DNA of 64,000 nt. Origin: Trifolium pratense (Eukaryota; Streptophyta; Magnoliopsida; Fabales; Fabaceae). Location of the stretch: positions 19,674,337 to 19,738,336 of the forward strand of contig NC_060064.1 of NCBI RefSeq assembly GCF_020283565.1, written 5' to 3'. Numbering within the stretch: position 1 is the first letter of the stretch; each line of letters starts with the position of its first letter. A program made the position numbers and the translations under genes. The notes beneath the pieces were generated by a model that saw only the letters and a program-made list of their open reading frames with translations, searched no databases and was not told the origin of the DNA. Positions 37,001-48,122 of the stretch are shown piece after piece.

Positions 37001-40000
37001 GAGCTTCTTATATATATCATACAGAGTTCCTATTGCCTCCAAAATAAAATAGATATAAAAGATGAAAATGGGAGGATTGAAAAAAGGAGTGAGTGATAAT
37101 AGAAGCAGGTGAAATCTTTGGAAAGAAGAAAATTAGATGCAACACCTTATAATATATTCATAACCAACTGCCAAACGTAATTAACCACATATTTGAATTG
37201 CGTTAGCTGTCCAATTTGAGTTGTGTCAAAGTATAATTTCTCATTCTTCTTGATATTCTGCTCAGACCTATAAAGCGTATGTTCCCTTACCACTCAATGA
37301 TCTTGATTCCTGGCTGAAGACCCCAACAATTTATGTTTTTGATTGCTCTGCGGCTGGTAAAATTGTGAATTCCTTCATTGAGGTATTCATTCAAAATCAT
37401 CTTTTATTGAATGCAATTTAAGAAAAATTCAAGTATATCGGTTCTAATTTTGTAATTTTTTTTTTCTAATTTGGGCTATGATATTTTGTTGCTGGACTTG
37501 TTATTGGTAAGCTTCATGAAGGGAGTGCTTCTAACTCTACCAGTTCTCCAAGGGATTGCATTATGCTTGCAGCATGTGAAGCGCATGAGACTTTACCCCA
37601 GACTGTAGAATTCCCAGCTGATGTATTAACATCTTGTCTTACAACACCTATAAAGATGGCATTGCGATGGTGAATATTCTCCCATTAATTCTTGCTTAGT
37701 ATATTGCCTTTAGAATGTTTCATATCATAAACTTTCACGAAGGTTTAGTGTATTTTCTCTTTTTGTGGGTAAAATAATGCTTTATGCACGATTTTTCAAA
37801 TATGGCATGCTTTTGTAATGCGAGTGGTATTAGTTTCCCAATCTTTAGTCTTTGTATATTTCCCAGTGATTCCTTACTAACCTCTGACTGTTTTAATCTA
37901 AGTGGCATTTCATGATGATGCGTTGTATACATAATTATTGTTCATGGTATATTTTGTTATGTAGTTTGTTCCTTGTGGGTATTTTGTTGTATCAACCTGT
38001 TATTTTTGGTGTTAACTTATTTTAGCTGTATTTAGGTTAGTGATGATAGAAAAATGTCACTGTTATAATGATAGTCTTACTAAGAAGTTGATTTATATTT
38101 GACTATGCTTTTTTCATTACTAATAATTGACATTTACATCATGATTTTTATTAATTGTTGTTAGCGTTTATTTCATTAATAAATGGTCAATGATTTTTTT
38201 ATGTATTTTGTCTCTAGGTTTTGTACTCGTTCATTATTTCGTGACTCGTTTGATTATTCACTTATGGAGAAGATCCCTGGCCTTACTAATGACCGAAAGA
38301 CGCTTCTGGGTGAATTGAATTGGATCTTTACTGCAGTAACTGATACAATCGCATGGAATGTTCTTCCTCATGGTAGGTCTCAACCCTCCCCGTCCTTCCT
38401 AATGAGTTCCTAAATATCCATGGTGTATTTTCAACGCAGGTATTTTGCAGCCAATTTTAATTGGTCTCTTTTATCATATGTTATCTTTACTTTGTCCTGC
38501 AGATCTTTTTCAGAGACTGTTCAGACAGGATTTGCTTGTTGCAAGTTTGTTTCGAAATTTTCTACTTGCTGACCGAATTATGCGTTCTGCAAATTGTACT
38601 CCTGTGTCTCACCCAACACTACCACCAACCCATCAGCATCATATGTGGTATTGTTGATGATTGTTGTTATGATATTGCTATGTGCTGATAAACTTTATCA
38701 TCAGAATATTATGTGTTTAATGCGTGCTGCAGGGATGCATGGGACATGGCTGCTGAGCTCTGTCTTTCTCAACTTCCGTCATTAGTCGAGGATCCTAATG
38801 CAAAATTTCAGGTAATTTGATAGGTTTTTTTTTTAATACCTCTGATGTAAAGTTTCCTTCTGAAATTGAATATTTAATAGAATGTTGGTTCTGGTATTCT
38901 TGTTTTACAAGGAAAAATTGCATTAGTAAATGCTGTTTATAAGTTTTGACCTTACCTAAGGAAGTATATGGCTGTTATCTTTCAGCCTAGTACATTTTTC
39001 ACTGACCAGTTGACAGCATTTGAAGTTTGGCTTGATCATGGTTCTGAGCATAAGAAACCACCCGAACAGTTGCCTATAATTCTTCAGGTACATGACACGT
39101 CTTAGTCTTTATTACATTTGGGACCATGTGTGTCGGTTTCTAATACCCTTGTTATGCAGGTTACTGTTCCTTAGTTAGGTTTTTGGTATTTGAATTAGGT
39201 TATCATTAGCAAAAACTTTCCCAATTTGGCTGATGACCATTATCATCCTTTTGAAGGAAATTGAGAAAAATATTTATCTATTACTAGCATCTTTTCTTTA
39301 GTGCTACATCCAGTTTAGAAGTAGTAATGCCAAGGGATATTTTCTTTATTCTTTATTGACAGCCGATGGAGATGTTATTTAAAATTTATGTGGACAATTT
39401 GTTGCTTCTCCAATTGTTTTGCAATCATTAGTTTCTCAATTATTTATTAATGGGGTTTTGTTGCAAGTTTTTGAACGGGTAATCATACTTAAACCTGGAC
39501 TAATCAATAAAAAACTAATAACCTATTGTTTTGGTTTTGTTACCTTAATCTGTATCAATTAAAACCCTTGTTTTTTAATTCCAGATCTTGCTCTCTCGAA
39601 TATTTTTTGCAATTTGATGTTTTAGAATTTAGGTAACACATTTTAATCCTTCATTCACACGATTTGTCTTTCTTCAAGATACAACACTAAAACCCAACAG
39701 ATTTTACGACACTCGAGTTTGTGGAAGCCATCGTCATCTCTGTCGCCGTCGCCGCTGTAACAACATCCAGGCACTTTGTTTTCGGTGAACGAAATTTTGC
39801 TGCTGCTAAATACCTTGTCCGTAAGGTTCGTAAGCCATGGGAGAATCATAAATGGGTTTTGCAGCAAAGGGTTGTTCTTGAAGTCTAACAAAACTGAATG
39901 AAATTGGGATTTTTTATGTTAAAGTTGTAAGCCATGTAATCATAAATTGTGTATTGCAAAGTGATATTGCTCAATTAAAAAAGAAAAAATGATTCAATGA

Positions 40001-42909
40001 AAATCAAATTGATGGTTAAATTGGAATTGGAATCGGTGGAGTCAGTGCATCACAATTTCAGGAGAGGGAGATTGAAGGAGATAGCGGTGTGAGTGCACCG
40101 TTCAATGACAAATTTAATCTCATCCATTGATAAGAATCTAACGGTTGGCAATTGAGCCTCTCATCTCTCACAATAATAAGTCCTCTCACTTGATATGCCC
40201 CCTATTATATACTGAAACCTTGCTCTATTAGCTTTTATTGAATGAATTGTTTAGTCACATTTACAATGAGAAGCAATCTATTTATAACTTTTGCTCTTGT
40301 TACTGCCTATAGCAGCTTAGAGCTAGATCTATGACTGCCAAGTGGCAGTCAGTTAGTTACAGGGGTGTGTTACTCTATGCTAGAGACTAGGGGAGCATTC
40401 CATGGGCCTACATATTTATTCTTCCTTTAGTAATATTTTAAGCCTCTGGTAAAACTTGTTTGACATTTGTTCATATCTTTGCATGCATTCATAAGTAGTT
40501 ATGTTCCTATTTCAGGTTTTACTTAGTCATTGCCATCGATTTCGTGCCTTAGTACTCCTAGGAAGATTCCTTGATATGGGCCCATGGGCCGTGGATCTGG
40601 TAATTTCTCTTGCAATTCATCAAATTTTGTCGCAATTGTTTTTATTTATTTTCCAAAGGATTGTTATATATTATAATAATTTGATTTGATACCGATTTTC
40701 TTATATGTAGGCATTATCTGTTGGAATCTTCCCTTGTGTTCTGAAGCTGTTGCAAACAACCACACCAGAACTACGTCAGATTCTTGTATTCATATGGACG
40801 AAGTTTCTTGCACTTGACAAGGTACTTTTGAAGGATCTTTATTTTGTCTTCGATAGAATGTCAATTTTCAATTCCTTAATTTGTTGCAGAATATATGCTC
40901 GCTGTGCATGTATACACAAAGAGAAATGCTATTGTCAAACTCTATCAAACTCTTTTTACACACATACATAAAGCCACATCAACCCATTTTGTTAGTTATC
41001 TACTGATTCACCAGTTGTTTAGGTTGAAAGCATTATTTTTGTTTTTAATTTTTTTATTGTGGTGTAAATTTAACCGCTCTCACATGTTGTTTCACTTTTT
41101 CAAGAACTCCAGCCTTCCAATCCCTTCTTTTTTTGACTCCCTCACAGTTCTTCTAAGCAACCGCCAACCTTCTGCCGCTTTAATTGTTTTTCTGTCATAT
41201 TAAGGTTGTTATGGCAAAATTAAAATTTGAAACCACTGATATGTATCGGTGTATCACAGTTCTGTACTTCTGATTGATATATCATTTATTGAAACATAAA
41301 ACACCACATAGATGGTAGCGGGGAAGTTGCAGAGTTCACGTCAGAAGAGATGTTTTTTTGAGGGGGTGTGAAGTACGTCTGAGCAGTTGAACAAATAGCA
41401 TAAAAGAAAATACTACAACTGGGACAACCGGTAACCAGGATGTTTATTAATAAGAGGGGTGACATGGCTTTGTGTATGAGCGTGTGATAAAAGGAGTTTG
41501 TTAGAGAGTTTGACAATAGCATTTCTCAATACGTTGTTGACTTTTCTGCCATGATTGATAATGCTTTCTTGTAAACTATTGAAGTATATGAACATATTCT
41601 TTTCCATCAAAAGTGATTCTGGACAAGCTGAGAAATGTAAAAGTTAGAGAATATAAAAAGAGGGAAATAAACATCATGGGCCAATATGAAGTTGCTTAAT
41701 CGTGCATTGCCCTATTAAAAAATCTGTGTGTAAGCAGACTTAATATTCGTTTTCTTTTATGAGAAACTTTTACTTGGCAGTTTGATATTTTATTGATTGA
41801 ATGCCTGAATTATCAAAAATCCAAATTGTGCAACCAAGTCCAAATGAAACAGTCATCATAAGTGCATGATATACAATAGAATTAATGAAGGAATAATGAG
41901 AGTATTACAAAACTTCATTCTGTCCACTAATATGTATTTCTAGTTTATTTTTCTAATTTAGCTTTTAAACTGTCCATGTGGCATGATTACCGGATCTTGC
42001 ATTGATGATGTTCTGCTACTGGGTTGCAGTCATTTCAGGTTGATCTAGTGAAGGACAGAGGTCATATCTATTTTATGAAGTTTCTTGATAGCTTGGAAGC
42101 GTACCCAGAGCAACGTGCAATGGCTGCTTTTGTTTTGGCTGTGATTGTGGATGGCCATAGAGGAGGCCAAGAAGCTTGTATTCAAGATGGTTTGAGCCAT
42201 GTCTGCTTAAAGCACCTGGAGAGTTCATCTGCTAATGATTCACAAACTGAGCCCCTTTTCCTTCAATGGCTTTGCCTCTGTCTGGGGAAATTGTGGGAAG
42301 AGTTCCCTGAGGGGAAACTAATCGGTTTGCAGGGACATGCAACTTCTATAGTTGCTCCTCTATTGTCTGATCCCCATCCAAAGGTTTACTGCCCTACTTA
42401 TTGGCTCTATTTCTAGTTTCCAGATGATTACTGTTTCCGTATATGAATAGCTGAGCCATGTAATTTGTTATTATCAGGTTAGGGCATCTGCTGTTTTTGC
42501 ACTGGGTACCCTTATCGATGTGGGATTTGATTCATGTAGAAGGGTTGGAGATGAAGAATGTGATGATGACAAGATTAGGGCTGAAGTTAGTATAGTTAGG
42601 AGTCTGTTGAGTGTTGCTTCAGATGGGAGTCCATTGGTGAGGGCAGAGGTAGCAGTTGGTAGGTGATGAAACATCTGAATGTTTATATTTATTTTCAACG
42701 TTTTTATGAGAAAGATTTTATGTTCGTATGATTATGATTAGATGTAAATGAGTTCCTAATAGCTTAACTATATCCACATTTAGAAAATGATTGAACTATT
42801 TCAAATAAATTAATTTTTGTAAGTGAATAAGAAAAAACTTCAATTGAATGAGGAAAATGGTTAGACTTGCATCTAAATCCTTCGAACACACCCACACACC
42901 CACAATTGT

Positions 42910-42982
<73 letters not shown>

Positions 42983-45900
42983 TTTTCGTATATATTGGCA
43001 TGTATATCTTTCTAGATAACTTAATTTTGTCTTTATAGTATTATTAAGTGTGAGCAGGATCTGTAATATATTTTACTGAAATGGATTTTCTTTCAACTGT
43101 CAGCTCTAGCACGCTTTGCTTTTGGCCACAAGAAGCACCTAAAATCTATTGCTTCTGCATATTGGAAGTCTCAGACCGATTCTTTGATAAATTCCTTACC
43201 ATCGTCTACTAATATTAAAGATACGGATGGTGGATATCCTAAACAGAGCCAACATATGGCACATGATGGTATTGTTTCGCCTCAAATTGGTCCTCTAAGC
43301 GTTGGGAGTGATAATTCCAAAGTAATTCATGATGGACGGGTCTCTTCAAGCTGTCCTATCGCTAGTTCTGGAATCGTGCATGGGTCATTGTCTGACAATT
43401 TGGCTCATCATTCTAATGTGGAAATACTGAATGATGGTTTCGGCAATGGAGTGATTAACAACTTTGGGCCGAAGACTTTGGACAATGCATTGCATTCACA
43501 ATGTGTACTTTCTATATGTACTTTGGCAAAAGATTCATCTCCGCGAGTTGCGAACCTTGGTCGCCGGGTACTGTCCATAATAGGTGTAGAACAAGAGGTA
43601 GCAAAACCATCAAACCCTTTTGGTGTTCAGACTAGTGAAGCTACCGTTTTTCGTAGTCTCGCTCGCTCAACTTCTTGGTTTGATATCAATGGTGGTGGTA
43701 GGTTTCACTTTCATTTGATTTAATTGTTAACCTTTCCAATGCTGTTTGGTAACGTTTATCTCTTTGCATCAATTTTTTGTCTTGAATTCCTGCCGCTATA
43801 TTATTGACTTTATATTAATTATTGCTTGCTTCTCTGGTAGGACACATGCCGCTAACCTTCAGAACTCCTCCAGTCAGTCGTCCTCGCTCAAGTTATATAG
43901 CTGAAATGCGTAGAGTATGTTCATTGGAGTTTAGGCCTCATCTGATGACTTCTCCAGACACTGGACTAGCTCACCCACATTTAGGATCTGGTGGAGCATC
44001 TGGGACTTACGATCACAGTTTTCTTCCTCAATCAAGTATATATAATTGGAGTTGTAGGCACTTCTCCAAACCAATTTTAACTGCTCCAGATGATAGCGAA
44101 GAAGTATTTGCTATAAGAGAGGAGAGGGAAAATTTTGCATTGGAGCACATAGTGAAATGCCAGCACTCTGGTTTGTATTTCACCTTTTAACTCAATTAAG
44201 CAAATTCCTTACAGTTGTCCAGTTGAGAACTTTGTGTCCTTTTATTCTGTCAGCTGTTAGTAGGTTAACAAATCCAATTGCTAAATGGGACATAAAGGGT
44301 ACACAAACAGTGTTGCTACAACCTTTCTCTCCTATAGTGGTAGCTGCCGATGAGAATGAATGTATCAGGTATGCAAAATTCGCCAATACTATTGTTAATT
44401 TAGTGGATACTATTTATTAAGCTGGACATGGCTTTAGGCATTGAGCATAATGTGACATGTGTGTTCTTCATAAATGTAAGTAAATAAATTTGAAGAGCTT
44501 AATGTGAACTATGACAAAATTACTAAGGGATATAAATTTCAGGGTTGGTAGAACTCATAGATTCTCAGATATAGAGGCTTAGGAAACTGAACAACTAGCA
44601 TTCTTAATTTTATAGGCAGTTGAAATTATGCTTGGACTAGGTCAGAATATTTTTTTTGGTTTTCATGAATTGATTACTGTTAGTCTGTTGCATCATATTG
44701 AATTCTGCTGTGGAATAATGTATATTCGAGTTTTGCACAGGATATGGAACCACGAAGAGGCAACACTACTTAACAGTTTTGATAATCATGACTTTCCTGA
44801 TAAAGGAATATCTAAGCTCTGTCTGGTGAATGAGTTTGACGATAGCTTGCTTCTTGCTGCTTCATGTAATCTTATCTACTGTTTAGTATTATATCCTTCT
44901 ATTCTTAAATTGTCAGAGTATTAATTTTGGTGGAATCTTATTGCAGCTGATGGAAACATTCGGGTTTGGAAAGACTATTCTCTGAGGGGGAAACAGAAGC
45001 TTGTCACTGCATTCTCTTCAATTCATGGTCATAAACCTGGTGTGAGGGGTCTGAATGCAGTGGTTGATTGGCAACAGCAATGTGGATATCTGGTATACGG
45101 TTCTGCTTTGAATATGCTTTGTAATATGGGATGTCTCCCTCTTCCCTACCAATGTTCTAAAATAGAACTCTGATTCATCCCTCATGCTTCCATATTAATG
45201 ATTTTTTATGTTGTTTCATGTTACTACAATCAATTTACCAGTATGCATCGGGGGAGATGTCATCAATTATGCTGTGGGATCTTGATAAAGAGCAGCTTGT
45301 TAATACTATACCTTCATTATCAGAGTGCAATGTCTCAGCGTTGGTAAGCCTGCTATATGCCAACATAATTTTCTTTGGTGAATATTATATTTGCTCAAAT
45401 TCGCATTGTAGCTATATAAGGCAAGCAGAGTTTATTCTTAAGCGGATGTTTGTTTTCATGTTTATTACATTTATTCCAGGTAATAACTCTCCTGGGAATA
45501 TAAGGACGAGAGTTTGATTCATAGGCACTTTTTAAAAAATAACAAATAATGTTTGGTTAATATTAAAACATTCCCGAGAACCTTTATAATAGGGAAGTTT
45601 TTCTTTTCCTAGGAATATTTTATAGCCAGTGATAAAATTTAATAAACTTGTAACTCTTAGAATTTTGGGTTGTGCCCAACTCAATCCTACAAAACCGGCT
45701 TGTAAGGCGAGGATTGCCCCTACTTATAAACATATATTCAGGTCATCTCTCATCCAATGTGGGACTCTTAACTGTAACAAACCTGGGAATGCATATTTTT
45801 TATCCTTTTGTTCTAAGGAATCTACAAAGATAACTTGAAACGAACACACCCTAAGAGACAAATACAAAGTTGTATAGTGATTGTATTTCAGCAGCTCAGC

Positions 45901-47499
45901 TACATCTTTTGTTAGACACCTTAACAGGTGAATCTATTATGTTTTGTTAGCCGTTAAGTTTTATGATAGTAATACCAAATTTTATGTACATATACTATCA
46001 CTTTGAAACCTCCCGCTTTCTTTTAATATGGCTTCTTCAAATTAGTGTTGCACTTGAAGTTACGGCTTTGTAGATCTTCTTCTTATTACGGCGTTTGTTG
46101 AGATTCTGTTTATTATGCCTTTGTTGATCTTCTGCATACCTTCTCTAAAATTTAATTCTTTGGATGTCTCAGCTGTCATACTTTGCCCTTGCCAGTTTTT
46201 AAATATGCGAGTGAAAATTACCCATACCGACCCTCAAATCATTTTTAGTAAATCTATAAGATTGAGGTCTTGGCATTATAGTTTATGATTTTCTTCAAAG
46301 AAGTGAGAAACAGGTTGTTCATTTTCCAGTTGAATCCCCACAATACTTTGCGTTGCTCAGTTGTTCTCTAGTACATCTTGGAACATATTTGACGGGATTT
46401 TCTTTCAATATGATTTAACTCAATTGTGACCTGAACCGTTGATTTATGTACTACCTTTTGTATCTTGAAACATATTGCATATGATTTTCTTTCAGTATCA
46501 TTTAATTCAAATGTGACCCTATCCCTTTGATTTATGTACTGTCTTTTTTATTTTAGGCTGCTTCTCAAGTTCATGGGGGACAGTTTGCAGCTGGTTTTAT
46601 AGATGGTTCTGTAAGACTTTATGATGCCAGAACACCTGAAATGTAAGCACCTCAGTTAAATTTCTTGATTTTTTCCATCATGATGCAAAATCATGGTAAT
46701 TGGTTCTCCTTAATTGATGAGATTGATTTGAGCATCATTTTATTTATTAGCTCTTACATGGTTTCCTGCACGTCGTCAAGTCTAAGTTCAGACTGCTTAT
46801 CAAAAAAAAAAAAAAGTCTAAGTTCAGACTTGAACCATATTGATCAATCTAGTATCTTAAGTTTTATCAAGAAGTCTAGATCTTTTTAAGATTCAGTTTT
46901 AAATCTTCCATGTCTCTTAATCTGTCACTGTAATGACTAACGACTATCGACAATGATGTTTCTTAGGCTTGTATGTGGATTACGGCCACACACAGAGAGA
47001 GTAGGAAAAGTTATGGGGATTGGCTTTCAACCTGGGTTAGACCCTGGAAAGGTAAAGAAAGTGTCTCACTAGATTCATATTTTTCAATATTTTGACCATA
47101 GCAGAAACCCAGTGACTAATGACTTTGATGTGGATGATGAAATTATGTGTTTTCCTTCAGTTGGTTAGTGCTTCTCAGGCTGGGGATATTCAATTCCTTG
47201 ATATAAGAAATCATAGCAGCGCCTATCTCACCATTGAAGCCCACAGGGGCTCACTCACAGCTTTAGCAGTACATAGACATGCTCCAATCATTGCCAGTGG
47301 CTCTGCCAAACAACTCATTAAGGTTTTCAGCCTTGAGGGTGATCAACTGGGCACCATTCGTTACTATCCTACTCTAATGGCCCAGAAAATCGGTTCTGTG
47401 AGCTGCCTCAATTTCCACCCATACCAATTACTACTTGCTGCTGGTGCTCCAGATGCATGTGTATGCATCTACTCCGATGACAACGCTAACGCAAAATGA
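31036..47499 (+). CDS. RAPTOR1: RAPTOR1, copy 1 (TOR complex subunit), full length but diverged
   Basis: Twenty-three exons (31036-31356, 35570-35672, 36461-36543, 36627-36785, 37266-37382, 37512-37669, 38218-38372, 38503-38647, 38733-38811, 38986-39087, 40516-40599, 40711-40821, 42030-42383, 42478-42658, 43104-43697, 43841-44170, 44254-44368, 44741-44865, 44947-45092, 45242-45343, 46557-46642, 46967-47051, 47161-47499) join without a stop into 1357 codons. The protein recruits substrates to TOR kinase. A caspase-like N-terminal conserved domain covers about residues 108-365, HEAT-type helices the middle, and WD40 repeats about 1020-1357. Oddities: it starts at the internal M-A-S-R-F, because the upstream M-A-L-G-D-L of copy 2 is absent. 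The motif H-Y-N-G-H-G-V-P is followed by Tyr (residue 210) where copy 2 has Lys. Exon 1 ends AAA before GT, a weaker donor. It may be an expressed paralog or one beginning to decay; transcripts would decide. Confidence 0.93.
33014..33175. repeat. Tandem duplication, about 79-bp unit
   Basis: TTTTGGTAGGATATTACG at 33014 recurs as TTTTGGTAGGATCTTACG at 33093, and the GATCTTGCTA end is also repeated. It lies in RAPTOR copy 1 intron 1, in sequence absent from copy 2. Confidence 0.75.
33294..33667 (+). repeat. 5' LTR of the small retrotransposon
   Basis: A 374-bp direct repeat, TG...CA ended, preceded by TGTGT. It drives the element in the same direction as RAPTOR. Confidence 0.92.
33670..33681 (+). 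other. Primer-binding site, tRNA-iMet type
   Basis: TGGTATCAGAGC, two bases after the 5' LTR, is the standard plant initiator-methionine tRNA site. Confidence 0.92.
33714..34529 (+). CDS. Gag-like ORF of the small LTR element
   Basis: 271 codons start at an ATG 46 bases after the 5' LTR and end inside the 3' LTR. Visible are an Ala/Thr-rich start ([13 protein letters not shown]), an Asn/Arg low-complexity stretch (about residues 35-60), an acidic patch (D-S-S-S-E-D-E-E), and a Trp-rich end (Q-W-N-P-G-G, Q-W-D-P-G-G-W). The start fits the beginning of plant gypsy gag proteins, but there is no CCHC knuckle and no pol. The middle (about 80-210) is not recognised; it may be a captured or rearranged gag. 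The last 21 codons are LTR sequence. Confidence 0.6.
   Translation: MGDQPVTKAEFYGAMTALTAAITALTTQVTTLSNNNRNYNSNRNNNNNRNGDNNRNNPSTDDSSSEDEEVVSEEGGEDNPTSIKKIILCKSGDPQLDVDLPVAAPSKPDVFVRNPATTSPPLGPPDIRMQAATSISAKPPHHSRHIELKDLLIDQVQFGFYLKPYGLGTSSNMLTELGQIPFCDKFQILCSIFEQWNPGGYLDVLTRDRSSHLIQWDPGGWSLVHWRSQPAKEALYQDENSGSSSFEVEETDVGGFLLYFIILVRFSFVIF
34466..34839 (+). repeat. 3' LTR of the small retrotransposon
   Basis: It appears identical to 33294-33667 and is followed by TGTGT. Confidence 0.92.
34843..35010. repeat. Tandem duplication, 84-bp unit
   Basis: The unit 34843-34926 is repeated at 34927-35010 with only a few changes (TCTAATTTTTC versus TCCAATTTTTC). Confidence 0.9.
34843..35221 (-). mobile_element. 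Helitron-like 5' end, minus strand, in RAPTOR copy 1 intron 1
   Basis: Read on the minus strand from 35221 the sequence is A followed by TCTATACCAATAATAAAGGG, then AGTTTTCTC-like and TTTTGGTGTAG blocks and a TCCCAAAATACCC block. This is the common beginning of legume Helitrons. The point 35221/35222 is also where homology with copy 2's intron resumes. The 3' end of the element was not found; the young LTR element may have been inserted in it. Confidence 0.45.
35742..36000. mobile_element. Stowaway MITE in RAPTOR copy 1 intron 2, with empty site in copy 2
   Basis: The termini TTCCCTCCATTCCTGATCTT and the mirrored AATATTAGGGACAGAGGGAG are flanked by TA on both sides (35740-35741 and 36001-36002). 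Copy 2 reads straight through the same position (CTATAAGTTACTTCCC near 61291) with a single TA. That fixes both ends and the target duplication. Confidence 0.88.
36068..36166 (-). mobile_element. SINE, copy B (3' part only)
   Basis: The sequence matches the body of the SINE at 10991-11155 (CTGGTAATCCAGAGTTCG, GAGGTAAGTAAA, GAATTGTTCCTCCCAGAAAT). The tRNA-like head is missing, as in a 5'-truncated insertion. It is absent at the corresponding place in copy 2. Confidence 0.65.
36736..36928 (+). repeat. Tandem duplication covering the end of RAPTOR copy 1 exon 4 and the start of intron 4
   Basis: A 96-bp unit (36736-36831) is followed by a second copy (36832-36928). Each holds the last about 50 bases of exon 4 plus intron start. 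The second copy is closer to copy 2's exon 4: it encodes V-P-K-P-T and G-E-L-W-V-F-N. It is out of frame with the first and its donor is AAT before GT. The spliced frame uses the first, more diverged unit ([13 protein letters not shown]). Confidence 0.88.
40921..41527. mobile_element. TIR element (MULE-like MITE) in RAPTOR copy 1 intron 12
   Basis: The left arm from 40921 (GAGAAATGCTATTGTCAAAC, then TCTTTTTACACACATACATA, AAGCCACATCA) is mirrored by the right arm ending 41527. That gives inverted repeats of about 65-75 bp around a 460-bp core. Long arms without transposase fit a Mutator-like MITE. No exact target duplication was found. Confidence 0.7.
42913..42982. repeat. Compound CT/GT microsatellite in RAPTOR copy 1 intron 14
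   Basis: About 26 TC dinucleotides run directly into about nine GT dinucleotides. Confidence 0.95.
45630..45795. mobile_element. LTR-like dispersed repeat in RAPTOR copy 1 intron 20
   Basis: The phrases TGGGTTGTGCCCAACTCAAT, CTACAAAACCGGCTTGTAAG, ACTTATAAACATATATTCAG and TCCAATGTGGGACTCTTA form a block I know as a legume dispersed repeat with promoter-like layout. It is an isolated remnant. Confidence 0.45.
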
Positions 47500-48122
47500 A
47501 TCCATAATTTTTCCCTTGAAGATGCATGCGTATGCATCAACGGTATGTCTCCAGCTGAGAAGAGTGCATCAGATATCTCTCAGGAGTGCATCACAGTTGT
47601 ATAATCCTGTGATGATGCTTTAGTTCCTCTCTGCTGTGAATACATCTGAAAAAATTGGTAGTGGTAAATTATTCTGCGGTGTATGCAAGATATTCTTAAG
47701 CTTTCATGGCAGAGGGTTGCACTTGACACTAAGAAAGAAGCATATTGGAGGCTCCAACAAATAAGGTCATCTCTTTTCTTTTCTTTTTTTGAATAAATAA
47801 GGTCATCTCCGTATGTGTGTAAATATCATTTTATCCATAATTATTTTTCATTCCTGTTTTGTGTTATTTTCCACCCTTTATTTGTAAATTTTTTTCTGAA
47901 AATATAATCTAGTTTGCTGACATATGATTGGACTGATTAACTTCATGGGGACTAACAGTTTCTGTTGACTCTGGGTACCTTTATTTTGACCAACATGTAG
48001 TTAAATACAAGTTTGTCCAAGCGTGCAATTTATTCTCTCTGTCTGTATGGTTCAACGGAGGGGACGGGAGAGATTTTATAACTAATTATTTTATCCGTAT
48101 ATGTTATAACACTCGCTTTCAG

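Noticed and set aside
39640..39900. Minus-strand 78-codon frame in RAPTOR copy 1 intron 10
   Set aside because: No recognisable motif, and no splice signals to RAPTOR in that direction; probably an unidentified repeat in the intron.
41286..41610. Overlapping minus-strand frames in RAPTOR copy 1 intron 12
   Set aside because: They fall within a TIR element and resemble no protein.
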